NCBI GenBank assembly: GCA_031772625.1
Contig: CM062817.1
Coordinates: forward strand, 948,536,327-948,600,326
DNA from: Pinus tabuliformis
Taxonomy: Eukaryota; Streptophyta; Pinopsida; Pinales; Pinaceae
DNA length: 64,000 nt
Reading direction: 5' to 3'
The notes under the pieces are model-generated. The model saw only the letters and a program-made list of their open reading frames with translations, ran no database searches and was not told the origin of the DNA. Below, piece after piece: positions 23,967 through 35,256 of the stretch. The position numbers and the translations under genes were made by a program. Each line of letters begins with the position of its first letter. Position 1 is the first letter of the stretch.

Positions 23967-24594
23967 ATGGGTAAGAAGGGAGAAGGAGAAATTCCACAAG
24001 GAAGACCCAGAGGAAGTGAACATCATCAAGGTAAATAAAAAAGGGCTAGGGATATATGTTTAATTACAAAATTCTAGGCATCAAGATATCCAAGATATGT
24101 AGTCAATCTTGTTAGCAACTATGAAGAGCATGAAAATTGAAATAAAAAAGTGCAAAACTAATCATGAATCCTACCAAGGATGCAACCATAGCAAAAAAAT
24201 ATATAAGAAGAACAACAAGGGATAAATGCAACATTGTTGAAAATCATTTATGATAAAACATAGATGAGAAATAATGGGAAGAACTATAACACGAAAGAAA
24301 GAGTTCCAGAACAACACTTAAGAAGAAAGAAACTACATGATATGGGAAATGAATCATCAAATTAAACTAAAAGAATTAATATTGGCACTGAATCATTAGA
24401 CAATAGTGAATGGAATGAACAAATGTTTTCAACAAAAAGAAGCAGGAAGAAGAGTTTCAAGGGGAATTTAAGAAACTAGGCCAACAATTTTTGAAAGAGA
24501 TTCTGAAGAAAAAAAAGAATTGTGGTTGATCAATATGAGAAAATATTTCCATGTTTATCAGTATTCCAACAACTTGAAATTCAGAGTAGCAAAT
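23967..24594 (+). pseudogene. gag: Gypsy gag fragment, truncated
   Basis: The plus strand has an ATG at 23967 (MGKKGEGEIPQGRPRGSEHH) and, after stops and at least one frameshift, the gag-core motif ELWLINMRKYFHVYQYSNN followed by LKFRVANYH at 24517-24594. This matches the chromovirus gag of the element at 3.8-8.6 kb ('NMNKYF.IYEYDNNLKARLAIY'). Similarity stops right where 'GKA.LWW' should follow. So a plus-strand LTR-PBS-gag stub of a chromovirus-type element remains, cut at about 24598. Confidence 0.6.
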
Positions 24595-24609
24595 TACCAT
24601 GCAACATAT

Positions 24610-24705
24610 TTATTTATTTACACAAAAAAAATATGTAATTCTCCTTCTAATTAATTTATTTTTTTACACAAGAAAAATATGTAATTGTCCTTCTAATTTA
24701 CATGG
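24610..24705. repeat. 46-bp tandem duplication
   Basis: TTTACACAA.AAAAATATGTAATT.TCCTTCTAATT occurs at 24617 and 24663, beside the break of the gag fragment. Confidence 0.8.
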
Positions 24706-24710
24706 GGATT

Positions 24711-27151
24711 TTTTTTATAAAATCAATAATTCATAGAATTTTGAGCCTTATCTTTCATAATTACATAATCCATCCATTATAATATAAAGGTCACCACTTG
24801 GGCCACCTAATCACACATTACTTATTGTCTACAAGTAATATTTGATGTTTTTACTATGCACCTATGAAATTCATCATAAAACGCTTCTGCATACTTTATA
24901 TGTTCTTTGGTATCTGTCTTTATTAAGGTTTTAATTACATTGTTGAATCTTGGTGTATCAAGATCTGAGCTTAGCTATTCGTCAACTCTTATGTTAAAAT
25001 AACAACAATTATATGCATATGTTTATTTTGTTCCGTTCTATATATATTGAAAATTGGGCTTCTTACACACGGAGTGAAGATTGAACTCCAACCCACATAA
25101 TGACTTTTATTTTGTATATTACACTGATAGAGATTCCGGTTAGTTTTCACACCCATCCCAAAGATGAGATATCTAGATTGTAGTCTCGCTGTTTTTTGGA
25201 TTTTTTCATGGAATATTGTTTTTTTGTTATTTAAATTATTCTAATTTTTATTATTTAAATTTCTACTGAAAATCTTCTGGTAGAAACACTTAGACTCCGA
25301 CCATTAGAGGAAAATTGTTATTGAAACGACATGACCAAAATCTATAGAAACATTATTTCTACATTGCTTAATATGCCAATGTATCTTTAATAAATTTATA
25401 ACATATATATGGTTTAGAGTTTACTATAGGATTTATGTCTCTTATTATATTAGGGATTCAATGCTTTTAATAATTTTTTTACTAATAAACACTTTTGAAG
25501 ATCATATGAATGGTCTTGATCCAAAGAATCGGTAATGTTCTCAAAACATGTACTAACAAAACTCGATGTTCATTATTCTTTTACCAATTAAAAAGGGGGT
25601 AAAACTCTTTGCTGAGAGAAAAATATAAGATAGTGATATGAATTGATTTGAGACATCCTTGACTAGTGTACACCAAAGAAATATGATCTTGACATTATTG
25701 CATAAGATGATAAATAGAAATATTGCGTTTATAGTTAGAATTCATAAATATTCATTTATGTAATTTATACATGAAGGATAACCATGTTATTAATCATTTC
25801 TTTCGGCAACACCGGGACTATAACGATCGACAGATGTTGACCTAGTATTAATCTACTTTGACTTATCATGGTATTTAAGTTTTAGCCAATGTTTTAATAA
25901 AACTATTTTTCTAAACAAAATTATACCCAAATTTTCAACTTGGACATCTTATTGCCAACAAGAATGTATGATTTTCATGATACTTAGGATAAAAGGTTTT
26001 GAATTTAATTTTATGTAGTTTAATGCTAGCTTCGAAGTAGCATTAATTCGAAAATATTTAATCTCCACATGCTTCCCATTAAAACATAACCCAATATTTC
26101 CTATCATGTTGTGATCTGAAGGGTGTCAGCTGCTGGCATGTTAGCCATTTTTTAGGCTTCTCACAGTTTATAAAACAACACAAGCTCTTCAACAGCTAGG
26201 CATGGAATGCAAGAATCGCTCTTCACAATTTTGGAGACCATCATTAGCACAACATTGTACACTACATCATCAACACCCTAACATGGCGTTTAAGAATTCT
26301 TAAGAAAAATCTTTCTCTAGTATGTTTTCCACAACCTTGAGTGATATATATTACATGTATCCTGCACAACCAGTAAAAAAAAAAAAAATTGGGACGTTTT
26401 CTGGTAATATTTCTGCAACCTTCAGAGATATACAATGAATATGACAATATAATCAACAAATATGCCCTCACATATCTAGGAAATGCAATAAATTTCAAGT
26501 TACAGGTTGTTTTTTCTGTTGGAATTATAGATTTGTTGGTTCCCATATTTTGCTTCTTGCTTTATTTTTTACATGTATTATGCGGTAAAAAAGAATAGTA
26601 AGAAAATTCATTTAATTTTGGATAAGGAATTCCATTGAAATTTCATTCAAATGACATTTACTTCAACATTAATCAAACTACAAATCCATAAATTGAATTG
26701 TGTACCTTGAAGAGATCACTGATACTGTCTTGAGTTGTATCCGCAACACTTGCATTTTTTAAAGGAATCCCTATCCACCCACCAATGGACCTTATGTATA
26801 ATCATTGACTTCTTGGCCCAATCTTGAACCAAAACTGCCATATACCTATAATACCTATTAGAGAGACTTCTTTTTGCTATATGACCCTCGGAAAGAAGGA
26901 CCCATAAATATACCAATCCTAAGAGACAGTCTTCACCATTTCTACCCTTCCTACTACTAGAAGAAATTACCCAAAATATTCTTGTAATACAAAAATTTCC
27001 TAAAATCTGCTACAAGAGCCAGATCGAGAAAATGAAAAATACGCCATTAAAGCTTTCAAGCTTCCAAAATAGAAAAACAAAGCTTATGTTCCATGGCTCT
27101 AAGTGGATGGAATATGCACCTGCATAAGGAAAAATAACTCCATTACTCTTA
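24711..27151. other. AT-rich intergenic DNA, nothing recognised
   Basis: No domain, LTR boundary, RNA gene or long coding frame is supported on either strand. Open stretches of 66-94 codons (26262-26546, 26716-26916) have no family features. The A-run at 26377-26390 could be a retroposon tail, but no body is recognisable. Confidence 0.5.
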
Positions 27152-28048
27152 TGTTGACGGTGTTGGACCCGCCAACATGTCAGGGGATCTCCCCTGTAAG
27201 AAGTACCAATTACACCTTAGACAGTTTAGTGTAGGAGTCCTAGCAGTGGGTCGTATGATAATTCCTTGACCGCAATTTCACATAGAGGCAAGTAAGATAA
27301 CTCTGTTGGTATCAAGTGTGTGACACCTGCAGTGAGCCAATGAAGGTGCCTAAGAGGTTCCAACACACGAGGGTTGAGATGAGTGTACCCCTTGGAAACC
27401 TATGATAGAATGCAGCTAAGAAGGGAACAGACAAACAAAGATGCATCACAACATGGAAGTCAAGTTAGCTAGCAATCGAAAGTGATGGTTAAACCAACAA
27501 CACATTTCAGAAAGATTCATACATACATACATACATAGTTATACATGCATGCATAAGTAAACAGATACATATATCATTTAGAGTAAACCATATAGCATAG
27601 AATACAATACAACATATGCATGAAACGTGTTGGCTCTTGTTATATTAAGAAGTGTAAGTTCCAGTCATACAATAAATCCATGTCCAATCACTAGTTCCGA
27701 CAACGGAGCGTTACAGCCACAACCGCATGCTCCTCGAAAGAGATGTACTAGCTCTGCATAGTGGAGAAGCCAAAGCTCGTAACAATATTGTCCAAGCTCT
27801 CTCAAAGATAGTCTTATCGGAAGCTTGGCTGACCAAATACCTTTACAATGAGTTACGAGGGACTATTTATAGCAAAGGGTGGGGTGACCCTTGACATTCC
27901 CCTTTGTGATAGTTCATCTACCCTCATAACTCTTCATCTACTCTATGACTGTTACATCCAACTATCGACACTTGACTTACACTTGACAAGACGTTACATT
28001 AAAATGCACATGTACCCATGTGAGACAAAATGGCTTGAGAAAGCCATG
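27152..28048 (-). other. Possible LTR-like region downstream of the interrupted ancestral coding sequence
   Basis: This stretch follows the stop of the old minus-strand coding sequence. It has a good TATA box (27863-27872) and a TGTTGACGGT/TGTTGGACCC edge at 27152-27160 that could be the CA end of a minus-strand LTR. No polypurine tract, partner LTR or target duplication is visible, so this is only a hypothesis that the interrupted coding sequence belonged to an older retroelement. Confidence 0.3.
27863..27872 (-). promoter_or_regulatory. TATA-box-like motif
   Basis: CTATAAATAG is a textbook plant TATA box, present on the minus strand (the plus strand gives CTATTTATAG). No transcript is assigned. 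Confidence 0.4.
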
Positions 28049-28430
28049 CTAGACATCACTATGACTTAGACAACCATGGAAGTCAAACTCCTCAATATCA
28101 TCGCGCTGATAAATAGTAACATATTGATGACAAGATCGGTAGTCCATGATGGTGTCCATGTGCTCCAAGGTGACATATTTCTGGAACCTGACTCTTGCCT
28201 CCATAGCATCCAGGTACATTGCTTGGGCTCCTCTGTTCAACTCATCTGTAAGCATGCTCATCATTGTCTTCAATGCAACTAGACCAGCAACATACTTGTG
28301 CATGATTTTTTCACTAATGGGCAAGTCTGGGCTAGTGGTAATGCATATCAACTCGTTGAAGTACGAGTCAAGCTCTAGTTGGACCTATGCCTTTGTCTTC
28401 GCATGGGTGAGAGTCCCAATAGATGGGATC
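28049..28430 (-). pseudogene. Unrecognised ancestral protein, part 4 of 4 (C-terminal)
   Basis: Open on the minus strand to a TAG at about 28051 after a single internal stop near 28384. Visible text includes VQLELDSYFNELICITTSPD, 'HKYVAGLVALKTMMSMLTDEL' and YRSCHQYVTIYQRDDIEEF. It is helical and polar, with no family I recognise. Its right edge is the GGATC target duplication of the copia element. Leaving that element out joins it in frame to the piece at 34355-35256 (HAHAI then PSIGTLTHAK). I therefore read it as the C-terminus of one long protein now spread over 32 kb. Confidence 0.6.
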
Positions 28431-28586
28431 TGTCAGGCCAGGGTAACTCCAGCAATTTATGAGTGCAATACTGAACTGATTATTTCACATTAGATAACTA
28501 TTATTTATATACACAAGAAATGGATCAGTTCATCTTCTAGATGACTGTCCGGCTTCACCTCATCCGTTTCGGATTAGGTGTCAACA
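28431..28586 (-). repeat. 3' LTR of the intact copia
   Basis: 156 bp, TGTCAGG...GTCAACA on the plus strand, one mismatch to the other LTR. Confidence 0.95.
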
Positions 28587-28597
28587 TTCCCCCCCTT
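28587..28597 (-). promoter_or_regulatory. Polypurine tract of the intact copia
   Basis: AAGGGGGGGAA on the minus strand, touching the 3' LTR and overlapping the gag-pol stop codon. Confidence 0.85.
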
Positions 28598-31500
28598 AAT
28601 CTGAAGGGATGTTGGTGAGTCCAAGCATCGTTCTGAATCTTTTAAGCTTTTCTCTTCCAAGCGCTTTGGTGAAGATGTATGCAATTTGTTCGTTTTTGGA
28701 ACAATGACGGAGATGGATTGTTTTGGCCTCAACATGATGTCGGATCAGATGATATTTAGTATTGATGTGCTTAGTACGATCATGGAACTTTGGATTCTTG
28801 GCCAACTTTATTGCAGATGTGTTATCAATCATGAGTGGAGTAGATTGTATTTGTTTTACTTGCAAATCTTCAAGAATTTTCCTGAGCCACACAATTTCTT
28901 TCGTTGCTTCAGCTGCTGCCACGTATTCTGCTTCTGTTGTGGAATCTGCTGGTACTGATTGTTTGCGTGATCTCCAGGAGACAGCTCCTGATCCAAGACT
29001 CATAGCATATCCTGAAGTAGATACCCCAGTTTCTTTGTCTCCATCGAATTCTGAATCAGAGTATCCAATCAAGTTGAAGTCGTCCACCTGTGTATACTTG
29101 ATTCCAAGGTCTTGAGTTCCCTTCAAGTACCTTAGAACTCTTTTTGCAGCAGACCAATGTCCCTCACAAGGCTTTTGCATAAACCTGGAGAGGATTCCAA
29201 CAGCAAATGAAATGTCTGGTCTGGTAGTAGTGAGGTAGATGAGACTTCCTACAAGCTGTCTATACCTTGTTGCATCCTCAAATTCCTTTCCTTCAGTAGA
29301 TGTGAGCTTCAAGTTTTGTTCCATTGGAGTAGAAAGGGGATTGCACTCTGTCATGCCAAATCTGTATAACAAATCTCCAATGTATTTCTTTTGAGAAAGA
29401 AATATGGACTTTGGATGTTGGGTTACTTCAATGCCAAGATAGTAATGAACATAGCCCAAATCAGTCATTTCAAAAATTTTTCCTAATTCTTTCTTTATGG
29501 ATGCAATATAGCTTTCATTGTTCCCTGTCATTAAAAGATCATCTACATATACCACAAGATATACAACTGTTTTGCCAACTTTCTTGACAAATAAAGTTGC
29601 ATCATCAAGATCAAAATGTTTGAAGTTGAGTTTCAGAAGATGCTCAGTTAGTTTTTCATACCAGGCTCGTGGTGCTTGTTTGAGGCCATACAAGGACTTC
29701 ACAAGTTTGCATACTTTGTGTTCATGTCCTTTCACAGCAAATCCTTCAGGCTGGGACATAAAAACATTCTCTTTTAGATCTCCATTCAAGAATGCAGTTT
29801 TTACATCCATTTGATGGACTTTCCAACCGTTCTGAGCAGCTAGTGCAAAGAGTGTCCGGATGGTGGCCCATTTTGCTGTGGGAGCAAAAGTTTCCTCGTA
29901 ATCGACCCCTTCTTTCTGTGCAAAACCTTTTGCCACAAGCCTAGCTTTGTGCTTGTCAAGTGAGCCATCAGCTTTGTACTTGTTCTTGTAGACCCACTTG
30001 CAGCCAATTGGTTTGGTTCCAAATGGAGGATCGACCAGCTTCCAAGTGCCATTCTTTATGAGGGCATCATACTCCTTCTGCATCGCTTCTTTCCATTCAT
30101 CATAAGAAGCAGCTTCTTTGAAGGAAGTTGGTTCAAAATTTGTAGACAAGTTCAATTCACAATCATAAGTAACATCCATATCAACAGGTGAATTAGAGTT
30201 ATCTACATCACCTCCATCTTGTCGATTTGAATTTCGGGTTCCTGTTTTTCCAATTTCATCAGGATGAACACTTTCAAGTGTCTTTGTCAGCCACTTTGGG
30301 GGACCTTTCTGAGATGGTCCAGGCTGTTCTGTTGATTGAGTTGGGTCTGAATCAAGATTGAGTCTCCCAATTCTATCAATTACATCACTTAAAGCATCAT
30401 CCGTTGTTGGAGTGTCATGCAGGGGAGATTGTTCTTCAGAAGAAGATTCCACATGTTGATCTAGTATAGGAATCCCCCCTTCAAGATGTGGAATCTGATT
30501 ATCAAACTCTTGGAATGATTTTGGTTTTGTGAATCTATCCAAGCGATCAAGTTGCCGCTCAACAACACTGTCAGATTTGGATGATTCAAGAAAAATGACA
30601 TCTCTAGATAAAACAAACTTTTTATTTACTTCATCATAAAGGCGGTATGCTTTAGATGTGTTTGAATACCCCAGGAAGATACACTTACGACTTCTTGCAC
30701 CAAGTTTGTTTCTATGTACCTTTGGTATTAAAGCATAACAGGTGGAACCAAATATCCTGAGATGTTTTACCGAAGGAACATGTCCATACCACAATTCATA
30801 AGGAGTCTTGTTTCTTATAGTACTAGATGGACATCTATTCTTTATATATGCAGCACATAGAACAGCATCAGCCCAAAACATTGTCTTTACATTTTTGAAG
30901 AAAAGCATGGATCGTACCATATTCAAAATTGTTCTGTTCATTCTTTCAGCTACACCATTCTGTTGAGGATTATAAGGCACAGTTGTTTGATGTTTAATCC
31001 CATGTTGGCGAAGATAGTGTTCAAATTCATTTGATGTATATTCTTTTCCATTATCAGTGCGAATAGACCCAATATGAGATTGTGCATCATTTTCAATCCA
31101 CTTATGAAAATTCTTAAATGTTTGAAAAGCATCAGATTTGTTCTTCAATAAGTAAACCCAACACATTCTGGTGTAATCATCAATAAATGTCATGATATAT
31201 TTATTTCCATTTGCAGAAGGAACAGGCATTGGACCACATAAATCTGAATGAATAAGTTCAAGATTCCTATGTGCTCTTGAATGTGAATCATGAAAAGACT
31301 GTTTGCTATGCTTTCCTAGAATGCAAGCATCACATTGTTTATGTTTTCTAGGAATTGTAGGCAAACCAGCAACACCATTTTTCTTCAACAAGCGGAGACT
31401 ATCATAGTTTAAATGTCTAAATCTAGCATGCCATAATAAACTTGATGGAAGTGCACCTTCTTCATGATGAGAAATATATGAGAAATGCTGTGCATGAGCA

Positions 31501-32807
31501 GAGGTTCCTTGCAGTTTAAGGAGTCTTTCTTCTTCTATACCCCTCATGACAAGTGAGTGGTCAGATGCCTTTATTACCTCAAGCTTGCCATCAAACATGT
31601 GAATGGAGTGACCTTGCTGGCGGATGTGGACCAGGGACAGCAAGTTTCTCTTCAGCTGTGGGAGATATAGAACATGATCCAGAAGAAAGTCTGGAAGACC
31701 AGGCAGTTTAAGCCTGATTGTGCCAAGCCCTGATGGCTTGATTTTTGACTGATCTGCAAAGTATACTGCTCCATCAACATTGTTAGTGAAATCTTCAAAG
31801 AAATCTCTCCTATGAGTCATATGACAGGTTGCTCCTGAATCAAGCAACCAGTCATTTTTCGAAGAAGCAAGTGAAGCATTAAACAAATCTTCATTTACTC
31901 CAATATTACATTGTGCCTCAACATAGTGTGCAGATTCGGGTGCTTTACCTTTGTCTGAGTCATCAGTTTTACCTTTCTGCTGATTTCTTCTCTGCTCAAC
32001 TTTGTCCCATGGTAGCTTGCATGTAGAAGCATCATGTGATCCATTTCGTTTGCAGCGAATGCAATGAAGATCTGCCTTTTCTGCTTGAGAATGTCTGCCT
32101 CCCCTGCCTCTGAAGTATCTTCCTCTTCCTCTTCGTCCACCTCTTCCTCTTGCAGAATCTTGAGCAGGATGCTTTTCTTTGTGAGCAAGGCAAATAGTCT
32201 CTTCAGAAGATTCAGGGACTGTTTTCTTTCCAAAGGCTTTCTCTCTTTCAGCAAACTTTTTCACAAGAGAGTCAAAGGTTATATCTTTAAGGTTTCCATT
32301 TGCTTGTAAAGACTCAAGATAATTGGAGTAGGTAGGATAGAGTGCTTTGAGAAAGGCAATAAGAGAGATATCCAGCTCAACTTTAGTGGATTTTATATCA
32401 TGCATTATAGACTTTATTTCAGATGCAAGAGCAAGAGGATCATTATTTTTCAGTTCAAGAGTGAAGAGTTTAATCATGAGCTGAACAACTTCAAGTGCAG
32501 AATGTGTATCATAGAGTTCTTTCAGCTTTTGTAAAGCTTCAAATGCAGTGGAATAGCAGGAAATATGACGACTTACTTCCTCATTGACAGATGCTGCGAT
32601 CAATGCAAAGGCTTTGCTGTTCTTGTTTTCCCAAATGGCGAGTTCTTTGTCTGATGTGGGCTGCACAGGGTCTCTGTCTTCTTCTCCGACACACACACCT
32701 TTCCACAGCTCATTGTAGATAAGGGTGTGTTTTACCATCCGGGACCATTCAGAATAGTTCTCTTTGCCAGTGAGAACTATTCCGACCATAGAAATGATTG
32801 AATGCAT
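28596..32807 (-). CDS. gag-pol: Copia gag-pol polyprotein, intact (1,403 aa)
   Basis: One open frame from ATG at 32807 to the stop at 28596; the upstream TTG at 32831 is less likely as start. Residues 10-200: UBN2-type gag. About 210-245: RGRGGRRGRGR basic stretch. 249-263: knuckle CIRCKRNGSHDASTC (one extra residue before His). 323-327: protease DSGAT. Integrase: HARFRH with CDAC zinc finger (about 460-495), catalytic D522, D585 and E621 (D,D-35-E), and PQQNGVAERMNRT. RT from about 900: HKARLVAKG, QMDVKTAFLNG, YGLKQAPRAWY, and YVDD at 1087-1090. RNase H: YSDSEFDGD, TTEAEYVAA, HDRTKHI. Order PR-IN-RT-RH defines Ty1/copia. No catalytic residue is missing. It encodes everything needed for transposition in cytoplasmic particles. 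Lineage within copia not decided (short LTRs would suit Ale-like). Confidence 0.95.
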   Translation of the reverse strand: MHSIISMVGIVLTGKENYSEWSRMVKHTLIYNELWKGVCVGEEDRDPVQPTSDKELAIWENKNSKAFALIAASVNEEVSRHISCYSTAFEALQKLKELYDTHSALEVVQLMIKLFTLELKNNDPLALASEIKSIMHDIKSTKVELDISLIAFLKALYPTYSNYLESLQANGNLKDITFDSLVKKFAEREKAFGKKTVPESSEETICLAHKEKHPAQDSARGRGGRRGRGRYFRGRGGRHSQAEKADLHCIRCKRNGSHDASTCKLPWDKVEQRRNQQKGKTDDSDKGKAPESAHYVEAQCNIGVNEDLFNASLASSKNDWLLDSGATCHMTHRRDFFEDFTNNVDGAVYFADQSKIKPSGLGTIRLKLPGLPDFLLDHVLYLPQLKRNLLSLVHIRQQGHSIHMFDGKLEVIKASDHSLVMRGIEEERLLKLQGTSAHAQHFSYISHHEEGALPSSLLWHARFRHLNYDSLRLLKKNGVAGLPTIPRKHKQCDACILGKHSKQSFHDSHSRAHRNLELIHSDLCGPMPVPSANGNKYIMTFIDDYTRMCWVYLLKNKSDAFQTFKNFHKWIENDAQSHIGSIRTDNGKEYTSNEFEHYLRQHGIKHQTTVPYNPQQNGVAERMNRTILNMVRSMLFFKNVKTMFWADAVLCAAYIKNRCPSSTIRNKTPYELWYGHVPSVKHLRIFGSTCYALIPKVHRNKLGARSRKCIFLGYSNTSKAYRLYDEVNKKFVLSRDVIFLESSKSDSVVERQLDRLDRFTKPKSFQEFDNQIPHLEGGIPILDQHVESSSEEQSPLHDTPTTDDALSDVIDRIGRLNLDSDPTQSTEQPGPSQKGPPKWLTKTLESVHPDEIGKTGTRNSNRQDGGDVDNSNSPVDMDVTYDCELNLSTNFEPTSFKEAASYDEWKEAMQKEYDALIKNGTWKLVDPPFGTKPIGCKWVYKNKYKADGSLDKHKARLVAKGFAQKEGVDYEETFAPTAKWATIRTLFALAAQNGWKVHQMDVKTAFLNGDLKENVFMSQPEGFAVKGHEHKVCKLVKSLYGLKQAPRAWYEKLTEHLLKLNFKHFDLDDATLFVKKVGKTVVYLVVYVDDLLMTGNNESYIASIKKELGKIFEMTDLGYVHYYLGIEVTQHPKSIFLSQKKYIGDLLYRFGMTECNPLSTPMEQNLKLTSTEGKEFEDATRYRQLVGSLIYLTTTRPDISFAVGILSRFMQKPCEGHWSAAKRVLRYLKGTQDLGIKYTQVDDFNLIGYSDSEFDGDKETGVSTSGYAMSLGSGAVSWRSRKQSVPADSTTEAEYVAAAEATKEIVWLRKILEDLQVKQIQSTPLMIDNTSAIKLAKNPKFHDRTKHINTKYHLIRHHVEAKTIHLRHCSKNEQIAYIFTKALGREKLKRFRTMLGLTNIPSD

Positions 32808-34180
32808 TCTGTAAAAAAATATCTCTGCCAAAAAACACTTCTGTTGAGAGAGAAAAAAAATCCTTATATGATAGCCTTATGCATTCTCCATATATATATA
32901 TCACTGCTCATATATATATTACTGTTCAACAAAACTAGGGTGGTCACTGCTTACATATATCAATATCTTCAACAAAAAAATAGCGCTCACATATATATGA
33001 CTGCTTACATATATCACTGCTGAACAGAAAAAAGGGCGCTCACTGCTTACAACTGTTCATATATCACTGTTCAATAAAAATGGGGCTCATATACAAATCA
33101 CTTCTCACATATATCAATGTATATCACTGTTTTAAAAAAGGAGCGCTATATATATATATATCACTGTTTTGAAAGGGCGCACATATATATCACTGCTTTG
33201 AACAAACAATAAGCAGCCTCTATCAATAGCATTCTTTTTACAAACAATACGCAGCCTCTATCAATAGCATTCTTTTTACAAACAATACGCAGCCACCAGC
33301 GTAATTTTGAGAACCCATATCACTGTTTTTGAACAAACAATACGCAGCCACCAGCGTAATTTTGAGAACCCGTGGGCGCCAGAACTGCACAACGGTTTGA
33401 GAACCCTTGCACTGTGGTAAAAATATGTGGAGCAGTCAAACAGAATGCAGCGAATACCTCAGTTATCAAAAAGGCAGTCACCATATGTCATGCAGCGAAA
33501 AAAAAACGCAGTCACCATACCATTCGAACACAAACAGTTTAAATGCACCAGGGCACGACCCATTCAACGCATAATTCATAACACAACACACTTTCCCGGA
33601 TGCGCACCAGATGAGATGGCGGCCTTCAATGTAGAGAGGCAATGCGTTTCAATGGATATTTGATGGTGTATTTGAATGAGATGGCAGCGTTAAAATGGCG
33701 TAGAATATAAATTTCAATATCGCTTGTCATATCCTCCTTAAAACATTCAAACAGTTTTGTGTTCAACGAATGTATGAAAACGACCCTCGGCATAGCACTT
33801 GGGAAAGGGTACCCCCATTTGAAACACGATTTCTACCATAAACACACTCAACCATAAACGCAGACTTCAAAACGTTAAAGGCATAACATTAAAGGCAGCG
33901 AATGCAATGTTTCAGGCCAGGTCTTCAATACGCAGATTTCATTAACAACGGCAGTCATTAATTCATAAACGCAGTCATCTATTCAGGCCTCAATACATGA
34001 AACGCAGGTCTCAATACCTTGCAAAAAACGCAGGTCACAGCATCATCACCTTCTCTTCTTTGAACGGTCCTCAACGCAGCGTATGCAGCGATGTCAGAAG
34101 GGATGTCAGGCTGGTGCGCCAGGGAGCAGAGGTTTCATGAGGCAGCAGAGGAGTTACACTATTTTAGGGACTGGGACCTG
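32808..34180 (-). other. Leader of the intact copia, rich in tandem repeats
   Basis: A 1.37-kb untranslated leader, long for a copia. 32885-33200 is a run of degenerate CATATATATCACTGCT units. 33203-33371 has CAAACAATACGCAGCC at 33203, 33241, 33279 and 33334, the first three at a 38-bp period. The rest (33400-34180) repeats GCAGTCA and AACGCAG words. No coding frame is supported. A role in packaging or translation is conceivable but not shown. Confidence 0.7.
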
Positions 34181-34193
34181 GGCTCTGATACCA
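34181..34193 (-). promoter_or_regulatory. Primer binding site of the intact copia
   Basis: TGGTATCAGAGCC on the minus strand, directly adjoining the LTR without a spacer. Complementary to initiator tRNA-Met. Confidence 0.95.
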
Positions 34194-34349
34194 TGTCAGG
34201 CCAGGGTAACTCCAGCAATTTATGAGTGCAATACTGAACTGATTATTTCACATTAGATAACTATTATTTATATACACAAGAAACGGATCAGTTCATCTTC
34301 TAGATGACTGTCCGGCTTCACCTCATCCGTTTCGGATTAGGTGTCAACA
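34194..34349 (-). repeat. 5' LTR of the intact copia
   Basis: 156 bp with TG...CA ends, one mismatch to the 3' LTR. No strong TATA box apart from TTATTTATATA-like sequence. Confidence 0.95.
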
Positions 34350-34354
34350 GGATC

Positions 34355-35256
34355 GCATGTGCGTGCACCACAACATCCATACTCTTGAATACATGTGAAT
34401 GGGAAGCCTGTATACTAGTGATGAGCTGCGGGAGCTCTTCATAGTTTCGAATTTGACTCCGGATACGTGCCTTCAACTTGACCACATTGGCCTTCATCAT
34501 CTTAGGCAAGTGAAGCGGGGCTCCCTTGTATCTCATCATCCATGTTTGCATGTAATCAACAACAACATGAAAGTCTACTAAGATACGTGCTTTTCTAGCA
34601 CATCGCTGCTGCCATCTGTTGAGATGGACGACCACCTTATGCATGGTACCAAACTTGGAGTACAAAGCTCACATAACTATGTCAAGGGACAATACTTGAT
34701 CTTGTATTTCCTTCTTCAGTTCAGCTCGCGTGAATGCTGTCACGAACTCTCCTCCTTTCTTGGCCATCTATAGTTCCTTAGCCATTCACTCATTCTCAAC
34801 TATTAGAAAGTGAACTCTTGAGCTAGTGGCTTCGACATTCACTTTGGTAGCATCGACTAAGGATGATGGATGTTTGCGCACGTCAGACATGATCACTCGT
34901 TCCTCAACTTGCGTAGGAGATGTATGATCGTCCATGTTTGACACTCTACGAGACTGCACAACTCTATGTTGCGACTCGTCGAATGAAATGTTCTGCATCT
35001 CTCCTTCTCGCTGATCTCCAAGGATCTTGGTGCCTCCTTGGTCGCTTGAGACTTGTTCATCTTTTGGATTCGGTGAAGTGGGTAAGTCGACCTCTTGGTG
35101 GTGAGGCATGAGGTTGATGTCTTGTTCCAATTCCCATTGATCCATATCTGTATCCAACTTTTGAAGTGATTGCTCTATCTCAAGAGCGAAGTCCTGCTCA
35201 TGCAATGGTTCACACAGTATACCTGATGCCAGCTATTCTAATGAGTCCACTAATAG
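34355..35256 (-). pseudogene. Unrecognised ancestral protein, part 3 of 4
   Basis: One minus-strand frame with four internal stops. It begins with LVDSLE, a stop, then LASGILCEPLHEQDFALEIE, an acidic linker ('LDTDMDQWELEQDIN'), a polar stretch (SSDQGGTKILGDQREGEMQN) and then a basic helical part (VVVHLNRWQQRCARKARILV, MMKANVVKLKARIRSQIRNY). I recognise no family. The left edge joins in frame to 28430 once the copia is left out; the right edge is the AATAG duplication of the Tat-like element, and joining to 44084 there needs a 1-nt frameshift. The stops sit at codons one transition away from Gln, Arg or Trp, as methylation decay produces. Confidence 0.6.

Larger units (their letters stand above)
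28431..34349 (-). mobile_element. Complete, apparently intact Ty1/copia retrotransposon
   Basis: 5,919 bp, flanked by a perfect GGATC duplication (28426-28430 and 34350-34354). The two 156-bp LTRs differ at one position (T at about 28521, C at about 34284), so insertion is recent. PBS, polypurine tract and a single uninterrupted gag-pol frame are all present. The very short LTRs and long leader are notable. It sits inside the old minus-strand coding sequence, in the same orientation. Confidence 0.95.

Noticed and set aside
27303..27316. Primer-site-like TTGGTATCAAGTG
   Set aside because: Matches the initiator-tRNA complement for only about eight bases and has no LTR end or gag beside it.
29518..29814. 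Plus-strand frames within the copia polyprotein region (28686-29115, 29518-29814 and others)
   Set aside because: Antisense shadows of the intact gag-pol frame.
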